DNA from: Clostridia bacterium
Lineage (GTDB): Bacteria; Bacillota; Clostridia; Christensenellales; Aristaeellaceae
DNA length: 48,493 nt
Direction of reading: 5' to 3'
Assembly: GCA_017508975.1 (NCBI GenBank)
Contig: JAFWQU010000001.1
Span: 1-48,493 of the forward strand
In this document: positions 34,440 through 42,520 of the stretch, one piece after another
Layout of the letters: every line of letters begins with the position of its first letter
Numbering within the stretch: the stretch's first letter is position 1
Position numbers and translations under genes: made by a program
The notes under the pieces: generated by a model
What the model was told of the DNA's origin: nothing
What the model saw: only the letters and a program-made list of their open reading frames with translations
Database searches by the model: none

Positions 34440-35585
34440 ATGGCTATCCAATTCAAGAACACAGGCACACCCGCCTATCAGCAGCCCGCGGCACCCAGCC
34501 AGCCGGAGCTGATCGAGCTGGAGCCCTACGACATTCAGGCGGACCGGAACAGCCTGGCGCAGGAACTGCAGGGCTCTCCGGAGATCGAGTCGCTGACCGC
34601 CGGCATCGACGTGAGCGACCTGACGACGATCGTCTCCTTCGGCGCGAACGCGGCCGACGAGATGTCCAAGGCGTCGGATGTGATCCTGCGCTCCCTCTCG
34701 ATGAGTGATCTGGATGAGTCGAGCCAGCTGCTGGCGACGCTGACCAAGATCATGGACAAGTTCGATATCGACGAGGTGAAGCAGAATCCCTCCCTGCTCG
34801 GGAAGCTCTTCGGCAACCTCCGCAAGCAGCTGGAGAAGATCATCGGCAAGTACCAGACCATGGGCGACGAGGTGGACAAGATCTACGTCCAGCTGCGGCA
34901 GTACGAGACCGAGATCAAGCAGAGCAACCAGAAGCTGGACTCGCTCTTCGACGCCAACGTCGGCTACTACCATGAGCTGGTGAAGTACATTGTGGCCGGC
35001 GAGCAGGGCGTGCAGGAGATCAGCGACTATATCGACGAGCGCGCGGCGGCCATGGAGGCCAGCGGCGACCAGTCCATCGCCTTCGAGATCCAGACGCTGC
35101 AGCAGGCGCGCGACATGCTCGACCAGCGCGTGCAGGACCTGCGCACGGCCGAGGTTGTGGCCATGCAGTCCATCCCCATGATCCGCACGATGCAGTTCAG
35201 CAACATGAACCTCGTGCGCAAGATCAACTCCGCCTTCATCATCACCCTACCCGTGTTCAAGCAGGCCCTGGCGCAGGCGATCCTGCTCAAGCGGCAGCAG
35301 ATCCAGGCCCAGGCGATCAGCGCGCTGGACGAGCGCACCAACGAGATGCTGATCAAGAACGCGCGCAACGCCACCGAGACCAGCAAGCTGACCGCACGGC
35401 TCGCCAGCGGCTCCTCCATCAAGGCCGACACCCTGGAGACCACCTGGCGCACGATCGTCAACGGCATCGACGAGACGAAGAAGATCCAGGAGAACGCCTC
35501 CCGGCAGCGCGCCGAGGACCAGGCGAAGCTCGAGCGGATCAAGGCTGAGTATCACCAGCGCTTTGACATGCCGGACCGGCGCTGA
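34440..35585 (+). CDS. telA: TelA/YceH toxic-anion-resistance-family protein
   Basis: 381 residues, the family length. It is almost wholly helical and charged, with long coiled-coil-like stretches (KLDSLFDANVGYYHELVKYI, EIQTLQQARDMLDQRVQDL) and the TelA-typical middle block MQSIPMIRTMQFSNMNLVRKINSAFIITLPVFKQAL. No membrane segment. It starts three bases after yceG, as telA/yceH does in Bacillus. Family members are linked to tellurite, nisin and cell-envelope stress tolerance; the mechanism is unknown. It is the last gene of the operon, and repeat copy F follows nine bases after the stop. Confidence 0.94.
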   Translation: MAIQFKNTGTPAYQQPAAPSQPELIELEPYDIQADRNSLAQELQGSPEIESLTAGIDVSDLTTIVSFGANAADEMSKASDVILRSLSMSDLDESSQLLATLTKIMDKFDIDEVKQNPSLLGKLFGNLRKQLEKIIGKYQTMGDEVDKIYVQLRQYETEIKQSNQKLDSLFDANVGYYHELVKYIVAGEQGVQEISDYIDERAAAMEASGDQSIAFEIQTLQQARDMLDQRVQDLRTAEVVAMQSIPMIRTMQFSNMNLVRKINSAFIITLPVFKQALAQAILLKRQQIQAQAISALDERTNEMLIKNARNATETSKLTARLASGSSIKADTLETTWRTIVNGIDETKKIQENASRQRAEDQAKLERIKAEYHQRFDMPDRR

Positions 35586-35593
35586 GAGATACG

Positions 35594-35677
35594 GGATTCC
35601 GCGCCTGCGGGCGCGGCCAGAGGCTTTCCGGTCGCCTCTGGACTCTTCGGTACATATCCTTGTTTGATGTGCTGTTC
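35594..35677 (-). repeat. Structured intergenic repeat, copy F
   Basis: Read on the minus strand. Stem 1 is the 8-bp CCAGAGGC/GCCTCTGG version, and stem 2 has the C-G outer pair. The loop has one change (GACCGG for GATCGG). The tail is of a second type (GCACATCAAACAAGGATATG) that also resembles copy B. Confidence 0.83.
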
Positions 35678-35694
35678 TGAGCGGAGGAAAGCCT

Positions 35695-36267
35695 ATGAGA
35701 AGGATCATCTGCCTGCTGGTGCTCCTGTGTCTGTTTGTGCCCTGCGGATTTGGCGAGGGGCTCGACACGGATCCAGGCTACCAAACGTGGATCAGCGGCG
35801 TGGACACGGTGCACCGGCCGGTGGACCAGCCCTTCTTCGGCACGGTGTCGGAGGGCACCATCTGCGCTTTCCTGGACCTGGCGGAGCTGGCGGACAGCGA
35901 GCTCCTGGTCCCGCGCCTGGTGCTCGCCACCGAGCTGGAGGAACCCCTCTACGCGGCGGAGCTCACCCTGCAGGTGGGCAAGACCGTGTGGCACGCCGGC
36001 GTGCATGCGGAGATCTCCGAGTATGACATGCTCTACCTGGAGGATTACACGATTCTTCTGGCGGGCGGCGGGCTCGACCTCCTGCAGGCGATGGCCAAGG
36101 CCAAGAGCAGCGAGTTCCCCTTCACCCTTACCGCCGAGGGCCGCGCGCTGCAGGGCTCCCTGACCATCCCCACGGGCAGCGTCCAGCGCCTCTGGAAGGA
36201 CTTCAAGCGCCTCAGGGGCGACAAGCAGGACCTGTCGGGGATTGAGGACGTGTGGAGGAAGGAATAA
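35695..36267 (+). CDS. Secreted protein of unknown function
   Basis: 190 residues. A signal peptide (1-20, CGFG-EG) is followed by a mixed alpha/beta domain with no recognised motif; strand-like stretches are YAAELTLQVGKTVWHAGVHA and EFPFTLTAEGRALQGSLTI. There are no Cys residues after the signal peptide and no wall anchor. The ribosome site GCGGAGGAAAG is good. It stands alone between a repeat and a hairpin, and no function is proposed. Confidence 0.7.
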   Translation: MRRIICLLVLLCLFVPCGFGEGLDTDPGYQTWISGVDTVHRPVDQPFFGTVSEGTICAFLDLAELADSELLVPRLVLATELEEPLYAAELTLQVGKTVWHAGVHAEISEYDMLYLEDYTILLAGGGLDLLQAMAKAKSSEFPFTLTAEGRALQGSLTIPTGSVQRLWKDFKRLRGDKQDLSGIEDVWRKE

Positions 36268-36270
36268 CAG

Positions 36271-36308
36271 AATACACGGCTTGTGAGTCGCATCACAGGC
36301 CGTGTATT
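36271..36308 (+). terminator. Hairpin after the secreted-protein gene
   Basis: 16-bp stem AATACACGGCTTGTGA/TCACAGGCCGTGTATT (one G-T pair), 6-base loop. Only TTGTTCT follows, so termination may be incomplete. Confidence 0.65.
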
Positions 36309-36368
36309 GTTCTGGAGAGGCTTTTCCGCAAGCGTTCCGTATAAAGATACCGTCATTTCTCTTCTGGA

Positions 36369-36399
36369 ATGAATAAACAAACAAAACACATGAATAAAC
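36369..36399 (+). promoter_or_regulatory. Direct repeats resembling ArgR half-boxes
   Basis: ATGAATAAAC at 36369-36378 and 36390-36399, two helical turns (21 bases) apart, with a partial third copy (CATAAAC) at 36401. They resemble the TGAATAWWWA part of ARG boxes and lie upstream of the arginine promoter. Confidence 0.5.
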
Positions 36400-36409
36400 G
36401 CATAAACTA

Positions 36410-36438
36410 TTGACAAATCAAGGATATGCGTGTATATT
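36410..36438 (+). promoter_or_regulatory. Promoter of the arginine operon
   Basis: Perfect TTGACA (36410-36415), 17-base spacer, TATATT (36433-36438). Confidence 0.88.
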
Positions 36439-36449
36439 CCACGCATATC
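36423..36449. promoter_or_regulatory. Perfect palindrome over the -10 of the arginine promoter
   Basis: GATATGCGTG (36423-36432) faces CACGCATATC (36440-36449) across 7 bases that contain the -10 element. The position is ideal for a repressor. The sequence is not a plain ARG box. Confidence 0.75.
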
Positions 36450-36477
36450 ACTGCATGAAGCAGGGAGGTGCTGTGCT

Positions 36478-37407
36478 GTGTGGACCGTGTTCATTGACGG
36501 GAGCGCGGGGACGACGGGACTGCGGATCGCGGACCGGCTGGCGGAGCGGAAGGAACTGCGGATCCTGCGGCTGGAGGAGTCGGAGCGCAAGGACCCCCAG
36601 GCGCGGCGCGACGCGCTGAACCGGGCGGATATCGTGTTCCTCTGCCTGCCGGATGACGCAGCGCGCGAGGCGGCGTCCTGGGTGGAGAACCCGGACACGG
36701 TGGTGATCGACACCTCGACGGCGCACCGCACGGCGGAGGGCTGGGTGTACGGATTCCCGGAGAAGCGGGGACAGCGGGAGAAGATCCGCACGGCAAAGCG
36801 GATCGCGAACCCGGGATGCCACGCGACCGGGTTCATCTCGCTGGTCGCGCCGCTCCGGGAGGCCGGGCTGATCGGCGCGGACGCGATGCTCAGCTGCTTC
36901 TCCCTGACGGGCTACTCCGGCGGCGGCAAGAAGATGATCGCCGCGTACGAGGCGGCGGAGCGCGATCCCCTGCTGGACGCGCCGCGGCAGTACGGCCTCG
37001 GACAGCAGCACAAGCACCTGCCGGAGATGACGAAGATCTGCGGCCTGGAGCACGCGCCGGTCTTCTGCCCGATCGTCGCGCCTTATTACGCGGGCATGGA
37101 GGTCACGGTGCCGCTCTTTGCCGGACAGGTGAATGGCGGCGCGGAGGCGCTGCGGGACTGCTGCCGCTCCTACTACCAGGACGGGCTGATCCGGTATGCC
37201 GACGAGACGGAGGACGGCTTCCTCTCGGCGGGCGCGCTGGCCGGCTGCGACGACCTGGCCGTCTCGGTGCTCGGCGGGGAGGAGCGGATCCTGCTGGTCT
37301 CCCGCTTCGACAACCTGGGCAAAGGCGCCAGCGGCGCGGCGATCCAGAACATGAACATCGTGCTGGGACTGGATGAGAACACGGGACTGGTGAGGTCGCA
37401 TGGGTGA
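36478..37407 (+). CDS. argC: N-acetyl-gamma-glutamyl-phosphate reductase, type 2
   Basis: 309 residues from GTG 36478, nine bases after GGGAGG. The short type-2 form is shown by VFIDGSAGTTGLRIADRL at the N-terminus and by the length. Catalytic Cys lies in ANPGCHATGF, and the binding segments CFSLTGYSGGGKKMI and LGQQHKHLPEM follow. It reduces N-acetylglutamyl phosphate to the semialdehyde, step three of arginine synthesis. It opens the operon argC-GNAT-argJ-argB-argD under a promoter with a palindrome, and its end overlaps the next start by eight bases. Confidence 0.95.
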   Translation: MWTVFIDGSAGTTGLRIADRLAERKELRILRLEESERKDPQARRDALNRADIVFLCLPDDAAREAASWVENPDTVVIDTSTAHRTAEGWVYGFPEKRGQREKIRTAKRIANPGCHATGFISLVAPLREAGLIGADAMLSCFSLTGYSGGGKKMIAAYEAAERDPLLDAPRQYGLGQQHKHLPEMTKICGLEHAPVFCPIVAPYYAGMEVTVPLFAGQVNGGAEALRDCCRSYYQDGLIRYADETEDGFLSAGALAGCDDLAVSVLGGEERILLVSRFDNLGKGASGAAIQNMNIVLGLDENTGLVRSHG

Positions 37408-37861
37408 GATACAGCTGAAACCGATGACCGTGGCGGACTACGATTCGGTGCGTCGGCTGTGGCTGACGATCCGCGGCTTCGGCATCCGCGCGCTGGACGA
37501 CAGCCGCGAGGAGATCGAACGGTTCATCGAGCGCAACCCGACCACAAGCGTCGTGGCGGTGGCGGACGGGGAGATCGTCGGGTCGATCCTCTGTGGGTCG
37601 GACGGACGCCAGGGCTCGCTCTACCACGTCTGCGTCGCAAAGCAATACCGCCGCCGGGGCATCGGCACCCGGATGGTGGCCTACTGCATGAACCAGCTGC
37701 GGGATATGGGCATCAACAAGGTGACCCTGATCGCCTTCAAGAGCAACGACGCGGGCAACGCCTTCTGGAAGACCATCGGCTGGACCTGCTCGGACGTGAA
37801 TTACTATGAGTTTGTGCTGAACCGGGAGAACATCACCCAGTTTATCGGAGGGGGAGAATGA
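37400..37861 (+). CDS. GNAT-family N-acetyltransferase inside the arginine operon
   Basis: 153 residues, single GNAT domain. The acetyl-CoA pyrophosphate loop is QYRRRGIGTRM (motif A), preceded by the strand GSLYHVCVAK and followed by FKSNDAGNAFWKTIGW (motif B). It overlaps argC by eight bases and argJ by four, so it is tightly coupled to both. It might acetylate glutamate or another amino-acid substrate and so feed the acetyl cycle, but ArgJ here can probably do that; a protein substrate is also possible. The substrate cannot be read from sequence. Confidence 0.85.
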   Translation: MGEIQLKPMTVADYDSVRRLWLTIRGFGIRALDDSREEIERFIERNPTTSVVAVADGEIVGSILCGSDGRQGSLYHVCVAKQYRRRGIGTRMVAYCMNQLRDMGINKVTLIAFKSNDAGNAFWKTIGWTCSDVNYYEFVLNRENITQFIGGGE

Positions 37862-39105
37862 CGATGCGGCGGATATCGGGAGGCGTCACGGCGGCGAAGG
37901 GATTCCGGGCGGCCAGCTGCGCAGCGGGAATCAAATACCAGGGGCGGACCGACATGGCGATGCTCGTGAGCGACGTGCCCTGTGCTGTGGCGGGCACCTT
38001 CACCACCAACAAGGTGAAGGCGGCGCCGGTCCTCTGGGACATGGGGATTGTCTACGGCGAGAAGACCGCCCAGGCGGTCGTGGTCAACGCCGGGATCGCC
38101 AACGCAGCCACGGGTCCGGAGGGCCTGCGCCTCTGCGAAGGAACCGCCGCATTTGCCGGGGAGACGCTGGGCATCCCGCCGCGGGCAGTGCTGCTGGGCT
38201 CCACCGGTGTGATCGGGCCGCAGATTCCCCTGGACCGGATCACCGCGGGCGTGCGCATGATGGCGGGTGTGCTCTCCGACACGCAGGAGGCCGGGACCGC
38301 CGCCAGCCGCGCGATCATGACCACGGACACGGTGAACAAGGAGTTCGCGGTGGCCTTTGACCTGCCAACCGCCTCCGGCGAGGGCACGGTGACCGTGCAC
38401 CTGGGCGGCATGAGCAAGGGCTCCGGCATGATCCATCCGAACATGTGCACCATGCTGGGCTACATCACCACCGACTGCGCGATCGATCAGGCACTCCTGC
38501 AGCAGGCGCTGAGCGCGGTGGTGCCGGACACCTTCAATATGATCACCGTGGACGGCGATACGAGCACCAACGACACCCTGCTTGTGCTGGCCAACGGCCT
38601 GGCGGGCAACGCGCCGATCACGGCGGCGGACGAGGGCTACGGGCTGTTCTGCGAGGCGCTGTTCTCTGTCTGCCGGGACCTGGCGGTGAAGATGGCGGGC
38701 GACGGCGAGGGCGCGACCCGGCTGATCGAGACGAACGTCAAGAACTGTGATACAAAAGAAAACGCGAAGGCCTTTGCCAAGGCCGTGGTCGGCTCCAGCC
38801 TGGTCAAGGCGATGGTCTTCGGCAGGGACGCCAACTGCGGCCGCATCCTCTGCGCGCTGGGCTACGCGGGGCCGGACTTCGACCCGGCGAAGATCGAGGT
38901 ATATCTGGTCGGCGACGAGGACACGGTCTGCTTCTATAAGGACGGGCAGGTGCAGGCCTTTGACGAGGAGCGCGCCCTGGCGATCCTCTCGGCGGACCAT
39001 GTGCGCTTCGACTGCGACATGCAGACCGGAGAGTGCGGGGCCACGGCCTGGGGCTGCGACCTGACCTACGACTATGTGAAGATCAACGGCGACTATCGGA
39101 GCTGA
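37858..39105 (+). CDS. argJ: Ornithine/glutamate N-acetyltransferase
   Basis: 415 residues from ATG 37858 (overlapping the GNAT stop as ATGA); ATG 37864 is possible. The self-cleavage site of the family reads MIHPNMCTMLGYITTD, with nucleophile Thr198; the residue before it is Cys197 where Ala is usual. Upstream KGSGM is conserved and the C-terminal half has GRDANCGRI. The enzyme recycles the acetyl group from acetylornithine to glutamate and in bifunctional forms can also use acetyl-CoA. The precursor should split into alpha and beta chains between 197 and 198. Confidence 0.95.
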   Translation: MTMRRISGGVTAAKGFRAASCAAGIKYQGRTDMAMLVSDVPCAVAGTFTTNKVKAAPVLWDMGIVYGEKTAQAVVVNAGIANAATGPEGLRLCEGTAAFAGETLGIPPRAVLLGSTGVIGPQIPLDRITAGVRMMAGVLSDTQEAGTAASRAIMTTDTVNKEFAVAFDLPTASGEGTVTVHLGGMSKGSGMIHPNMCTMLGYITTDCAIDQALLQQALSAVVPDTFNMITVDGDTSTNDTLLVLANGLAGNAPITAADEGYGLFCEALFSVCRDLAVKMAGDGEGATRLIETNVKNCDTKENAKAFAKAVVGSSLVKAMVFGRDANCGRILCALGYAGPDFDPAKIEVYLVGDEDTVCFYKDGQVQAFDEERALAILSADHVRFDCDMQTGECGATAWGCDLTYDYVKINGDYRS

Positions 39106-39120
39106 GGAGGCGGCGGAGCG

Positions 39121-39990
39121 ATGCACGAGGAGTTCACCAATGCGGAGCGCGCGGAGGTCCTGACCCAGGCGCTTCCCTACATCAAGCGCTATACCGGCAA
39201 GATCGTGGTGGTGAAGTACGGCGGGAACGCGATGGTCAACGACCAATTGCGCCAGCAGGTCATGGAGGACATGGTGCTTCTGTGGCTCATCGGCGTCAAG
39301 GTCGTTCTGATCCACGGCGGCGGGCCGGAGATCAGCGAGATGATGCGCCGGATGGGCAAGGAGCCGGAGTTCGTCGACGGCCTGCGGGTGACCGACCGGG
39401 AGACGGTGGACATCGTGCAGATGGTGCTGGCGGGCAAGATCAACAAGACGCTCGTGAACCTCCTGGAGATGAAGGGCGGCCGCGCGGTGGGCCTCTCCGG
39501 CATGGACGGCCGGCTGATCGAGGCGAAGCAGAAGGACGCGCGCCTGGGCTATGTGGGCGAGGTGACCCGCATCCACATCCGCCCGGTGATGGACCTGCTC
39601 GGCAGCGGCTATATCCCGGTGGTCTCCACCCTGGGCTGCGACCGGGAGAGCAATACCTACAACATCAACGGCGACACCGCCGCGGCGCACATCGCCGGCG
39701 CTTTGGGAGCCGAGCGGCTGATCCTGATGACGGACATCGCCGGAATTCTGCGGGACCGGAACGATCCGGCCTCCCTGATCCCGGAGCTGACCCTGCAGGA
39801 GGCCGCCGAGCTCAAGGAGCAGGGCGTGGTCTTCGGCGGCATGATTCCCAAGCTGGACTGCTGCGTGGAGGCGATCCACGCGGGCGTGAAGAACGCGGTC
39901 ATCATGGACGGGCGGATTCCCCACTCGATCCTGATGGAGCTGCTGACCAACGAGGGCGCGGGCACCTGGATCAAAGGAGGCGTCTCATGA
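39121..39990 (+). CDS. argB: Acetylglutamate kinase
   Basis: 289 residues. Amino-acid-kinase motifs: KIVVVKYGGNAM, LIHGGGPEISEMM, the arginine-binding-type N-terminal helix preceding them (TNAERAEVLTQALPYIKRY), NINGDTAAAHIAGAL and LMTDIAGIL, and the C-terminal GGMIPKLDCCVEAIHAGV with catalytic Lys. The N-terminal helix is a mark of the hexameric, arginine-inhibited type, so feedback control by arginine is likely. The end overlaps the argD start by four bases. Confidence 0.96.
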   Translation: MHEEFTNAERAEVLTQALPYIKRYTGKIVVVKYGGNAMVNDQLRQQVMEDMVLLWLIGVKVVLIHGGGPEISEMMRRMGKEPEFVDGLRVTDRETVDIVQMVLAGKINKTLVNLLEMKGGRAVGLSGMDGRLIEAKQKDARLGYVGEVTRIHIRPVMDLLGSGYIPVVSTLGCDRESNTYNINGDTAAAHIAGALGAERLILMTDIAGILRDRNDPASLIPELTLQEAAELKEQGVVFGGMIPKLDCCVEAIHAGVKNAVIMDGRIPHSILMELLTNEGAGTWIKGGVS

Positions 39991-41153
39991 GCAATCTGCA
40001 GGAACGGGACCGGACCTACGTCGCCGGGACCTACAAGCGTTTCCCGGTGGAGATCGCCTCCGGCAAGGGCTCGCTGTACTTCGACACGGCGGGGAAGCGC
40101 TACATCGACCTGGGCACCGGCATCGCGGTGAACAGCTTCGGCGCGGCGGACGACGTCTGGCAGCAGGCGGTGATCGACCAGATCGGGAAGGTGCAGCACA
40201 CCTCGAACCTTTATTACACTGAGCCCTGTGTCCGCCTGGCGGAGATGCTCTGCCAGCGGACCGGGATGAAGAAGGTCTTCTTCGGCAACTCCGGCGCGGA
40301 GGCGAACGAGTGCGCGATCAAGGTTGCGCGCAAGTGGGCCGCGGAGGAGCGGAACATCACCGATCCGCTGATCGTGACGCTGAAGGGCAGCTTCCACGGC
40401 CGGACGCTGACCACGCTGGCTGCCACCGGACAGGAGCACTACCATGAGCTGTTCCAGCCGCTGACCCCCGGCTTCGTGCACGTGACGGCGGGGGATGCCG
40501 AGGAACTGGCGCGGGTCATGATGGGCGGCCGGGTCGCGGCGGTGCTGGTGGAATGCATTCAGGGCGAGGGCGGCGTGATCCCGCTCACCCAGAGTTACGC
40601 GGCGGCGGTGGCGGAGCTGACCCAGCGCTGCGGCGCGCTGCTGATGGTGGACGAGGTGCAGACCGGCAACGGCCGCACGGGCACGCTCTACGCCTATGAG
40701 CAGTACGGGCTGAAGCCGGACGTGGTGACCACCGCAAAGGGCCTGGCGGGCGGCCTGCCGCTGGGCGCGGCGCTGCTGGGCGAGCGCGTGGAGAAGGTGC
40801 TGGGCTACGGCGACCACGGCTCGACCTTCGGCGGAAACCCGGTCTGCTGCGCGGCGGCCTGCTCGGTACTCTCCCGGATCGACGACGATCTGCTGGCGGA
40901 GGTCCGGAAGAAGGGCAATTATCTCCGGGAGCGCTTCACCGGCGCGCCTGGAATCCGGGAGGTCACGGGCCTGGGCCTGATGCTCGGCCTGGTGACCGAG
41001 CGCCCGGCGGGGGAGGTCGTGGCGGACTGCATGGCCGAGGGCATTCTCTGCCTGACCGCAAAGAACAAGGTCCGCCTGCTCCCGGCGCTGAACATCCCCT
41101 GGGAACTCCTGGAGGAGGCCGCGGACGGCATCCTGCGCGTAGCGGGGAAATAA
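39987..41153 (+). CDS. argD: Acetylornithine aminotransferase
   Basis: 388 residues from ATG 39987, with AAAGGAGG upstream. Class-III PLP enzyme: GTGIAVNSFG, NSGAEANECAIKVARK, SFHGRT, ECIQGEGG, MVDEVQTGNGRTG and TTAKGLAGGLPLGA with the PLP lysine, then HGSTFGGNPV. It converts acetylglutamate semialdehyde to acetylornithine. It ends the operon; argF, argG and argH are not in the window. Confidence 0.95.
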   Translation: MSNLQERDRTYVAGTYKRFPVEIASGKGSLYFDTAGKRYIDLGTGIAVNSFGAADDVWQQAVIDQIGKVQHTSNLYYTEPCVRLAEMLCQRTGMKKVFFGNSGAEANECAIKVARKWAAEERNITDPLIVTLKGSFHGRTLTTLAATGQEHYHELFQPLTPGFVHVTAGDAEELARVMMGGRVAAVLVECIQGEGGVIPLTQSYAAAVAELTQRCGALLMVDEVQTGNGRTGTLYAYEQYGLKPDVVTTAKGLAGGLPLGAALLGERVEKVLGYGDHGSTFGGNPVCCAAACSVLSRIDDDLLAEVRKKGNYLRERFTGAPGIREVTGLGLMLGLVTERPAGEVVADCMAEGILCLTAKNKVRLLPALNIPWELLEEAADGILRVAGK

Positions 41154-41177
41154 ATTTACCGAACGCGGGTGCTGTTC

Positions 41178-41206
41178 TTGACAGCGCCGCGGGGAAGTGC
41201 TACCAT
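41178..41206 (+). promoter_or_regulatory. Promoter of the FMN riboswitch/ribU unit
   Basis: TTGACA (41178-41183), 17-base spacer, TACCAT (41201-41206). Confidence 0.75.
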
Positions 41207-41233
41207 ACGCTTGACAAGTGCATGACCGTGAAG

Positions 41234-41346
41234 CTTCTTCGGGGCAGGGTGAAATTCCCTACCGGCGGTACAGCCCGCGAACCTGCGTATGCAGGCCGAA
41301 CCGGTGTGATTCCGGTGCCGACAGTAGAGTCTGGATGAGAGAAGAG
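41234..41346 (+). promoter_or_regulatory. FMN riboswitch (RFN element)
   Basis: All hallmarks are present: CGGGGCAGGGTGAAATTCCC, ACCGGCGGT, GCCCGCGA, a variable hairpin (CCTGCGTATGCAGG), GGTGTGATTCCGGTGCCGAC and AGTAGAGTCTGGATGAGAGAAG. CTTCT at the start pairs with AGAAG at the end to form P1. It senses FMN and controls ribU by the terminator that follows. Confidence 0.97.
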
Positions 41347-41370
41347 CTGGGAATCCCTCCGCGCGATTTC

Positions 41371-41407
41371 CGCCCCTGAGAGCGAGTTGCTTCAGGGGCG
41401 TGTTTTT
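41371..41407 (+). terminator. Riboswitch expression-platform terminator
   Basis: Stem CGCCCCTGA/TCAGGGGCG (41371-41379 with 41392-41400), then TGTTTTT. It is expected to form when FMN is bound and stop transcription before ribU. Confidence 0.88.
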
Positions 41408-41427
41408 GTCAGAGAGGAGGGACTGTC

Positions 41428-41976
41428 ATGTCTCAAAAGAAATCAATTCTGTCTACCCCGTATCTGACCCGCATCGCCATTCTGGCGGCCCTGGGCGCGG
41501 CGCTGTCGATGATCGAGTTCCCGATCTTCCCCGGCGCGCCGTTCTACAAGATGGACCCCAGCGGACTGCCGGTGATCCTCGCGGCGTTCTCCATGGGGAC
41601 GCCCGCCGGGATCCTGACCCTGCTGGTCAAGGACCTGATCGGCCTGCTGATCCATCCGAGCGGCGGCTGGGTCGGCCAGCTGGCGGACTTCCTGGTGCTG
41701 CTGGCGTTCATCATTCCGCCGTCCATTCTCTATCAGCAGAAGAAGACCCGCGGCAACGCGCTGATCGGCATGCTGATGGGCATCCTGCTGATGCTGTCGG
41801 TTGCCGTGCTCGCCAACAAGTATATCCTCTTCCCAGCATTCGGCGTGCCGAACGCGGAGAAGTACATCATCCCCTTCACAATCCCCTTCAATGCGATCAA
41901 GGGTGTCGCGCTGACTCTGATCACCTTCCTGATCTACAAGCCTCTCTCCCCGCTGCTGAAGGTCAAGATGCGCTGA
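41428..41976 (+). CDS. ribU: Riboflavin transporter, ECF S-component
   Basis: 182 residues, six membrane segments. Near the N-terminus RIAILAALGAALSMIEFPI, then FYKMDPSGLPVILAAFSMG and LLVKDLIGLLIHPSGGWVG(Q)LADF are typical RibU segments; the AxxxA in helix 1 contacts the EcfT subunit. It captures riboflavin and works with a shared EcfAAT module encoded elsewhere. The FMN riboswitch upstream settles the substrate. A strong AGGAGG site precedes ATG 41428 and a terminator follows. Confidence 0.95.
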   Translation: MSQKKSILSTPYLTRIAILAALGAALSMIEFPIFPGAPFYKMDPSGLPVILAAFSMGTPAGILTLLVKDLIGLLIHPSGGWVGQLADFLVLLAFIIPPSILYQQKKTRGNALIGMLMGILLMLSVAVLANKYILFPAFGVPNAEKYIIPFTIPFNAIKGVALTLITFLIYKPLSPLLKVKMR

Positions 41977-41984
41977 GAACTCTG

Positions 41985-42010
41985 CCCCGGCCCCGAACGG
42001 CCGGGGTTTT
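41985..42010 (+). terminator. Intrinsic terminator of ribU
   Basis: Stem CCCCGGCC/GGCCGGGG, 6-base loop, TTTT. Confidence 0.92.
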
Positions 42011-42011
42011 C

Positions 42012-42040
42012 TTGACAGTATCCGCCGGAATCTCTATAAT
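42012..42040 (+). promoter_or_regulatory. Promoter of tsaE-tsaB-rimI
   Basis: Perfect TTGACA (42012-42017), 17-base spacer, perfect TATAAT (42035-42040). It starts two bases after the ribU terminator. Confidence 0.92.
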
Positions 42041-42076
42041 GTCCGGCGGGTAGAAAGAGGAAAGGGGGCCTGCCTT

Positions 42077-42520
42077 GTGATCAGCCATTCATCCGCGGAG
42101 ACCCGGCTCTGGGGCGCGCGGCTGGCGGAACAGCTGCAGCCGGGGGACGTGCTGCTGCTGGAGGGCAACCTGGGCGCCGGCAAGAGCGAGCTGACCCGCG
42201 GCATTGCGGAGGGCCTGGGAATCCACGGACCCGTGCCGAGCCCTTCTTTCACAATCCTGAACGTTTATGACAGCGGCCGGATCCCGCTGTACCATTTCGA
42301 CTGGTACCGCCTGGAGAGCGCCGAGGAGCTCTTCGAGATGGGCATGGACGAATACCTGGGCGGGGACGGCGTGGCGGCGGTGGAATGGCCGGAGCGCTGC
42401 CCGGAGGCGATCCCGGAGCGGTATCTCCGGGTCACGATCACGCCCACCGCGGAGAACGAGCGGGAGATCACCTGGGAGCCCGTAGGCGGCTTCCGGAACC
42501 TGAGGGAGATGGACGCATGA
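42077..42520 (+). CDS. tsaE: tRNA threonylcarbamoyladenosine synthesis ATPase TsaE
   Basis: 147 residues from GTG 42077 (site AAAGGGGG). Walker A is GNLGAGKSELTRGIAEGLG, with Ser where Thr is usual; VPSPSFTILNVY and LYHFDWYRL are the family's switch and Walker-B regions, and VEWPER follows. TsaE works with TsaB and TsaD to make t6A at position 37 of ANN-decoding tRNAs. It overlaps tsaB as ATGA. Confidence 0.95.
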   Translation: MISHSSAETRLWGARLAEQLQPGDVLLLEGNLGAGKSELTRGIAEGLGIHGPVPSPSFTILNVYDSGRIPLYHFDWYRLESAEELFEMGMDEYLGGDGVAAVEWPERCPEAIPERYLRVTITPTAENEREITWEPVGGFRNLREMDA

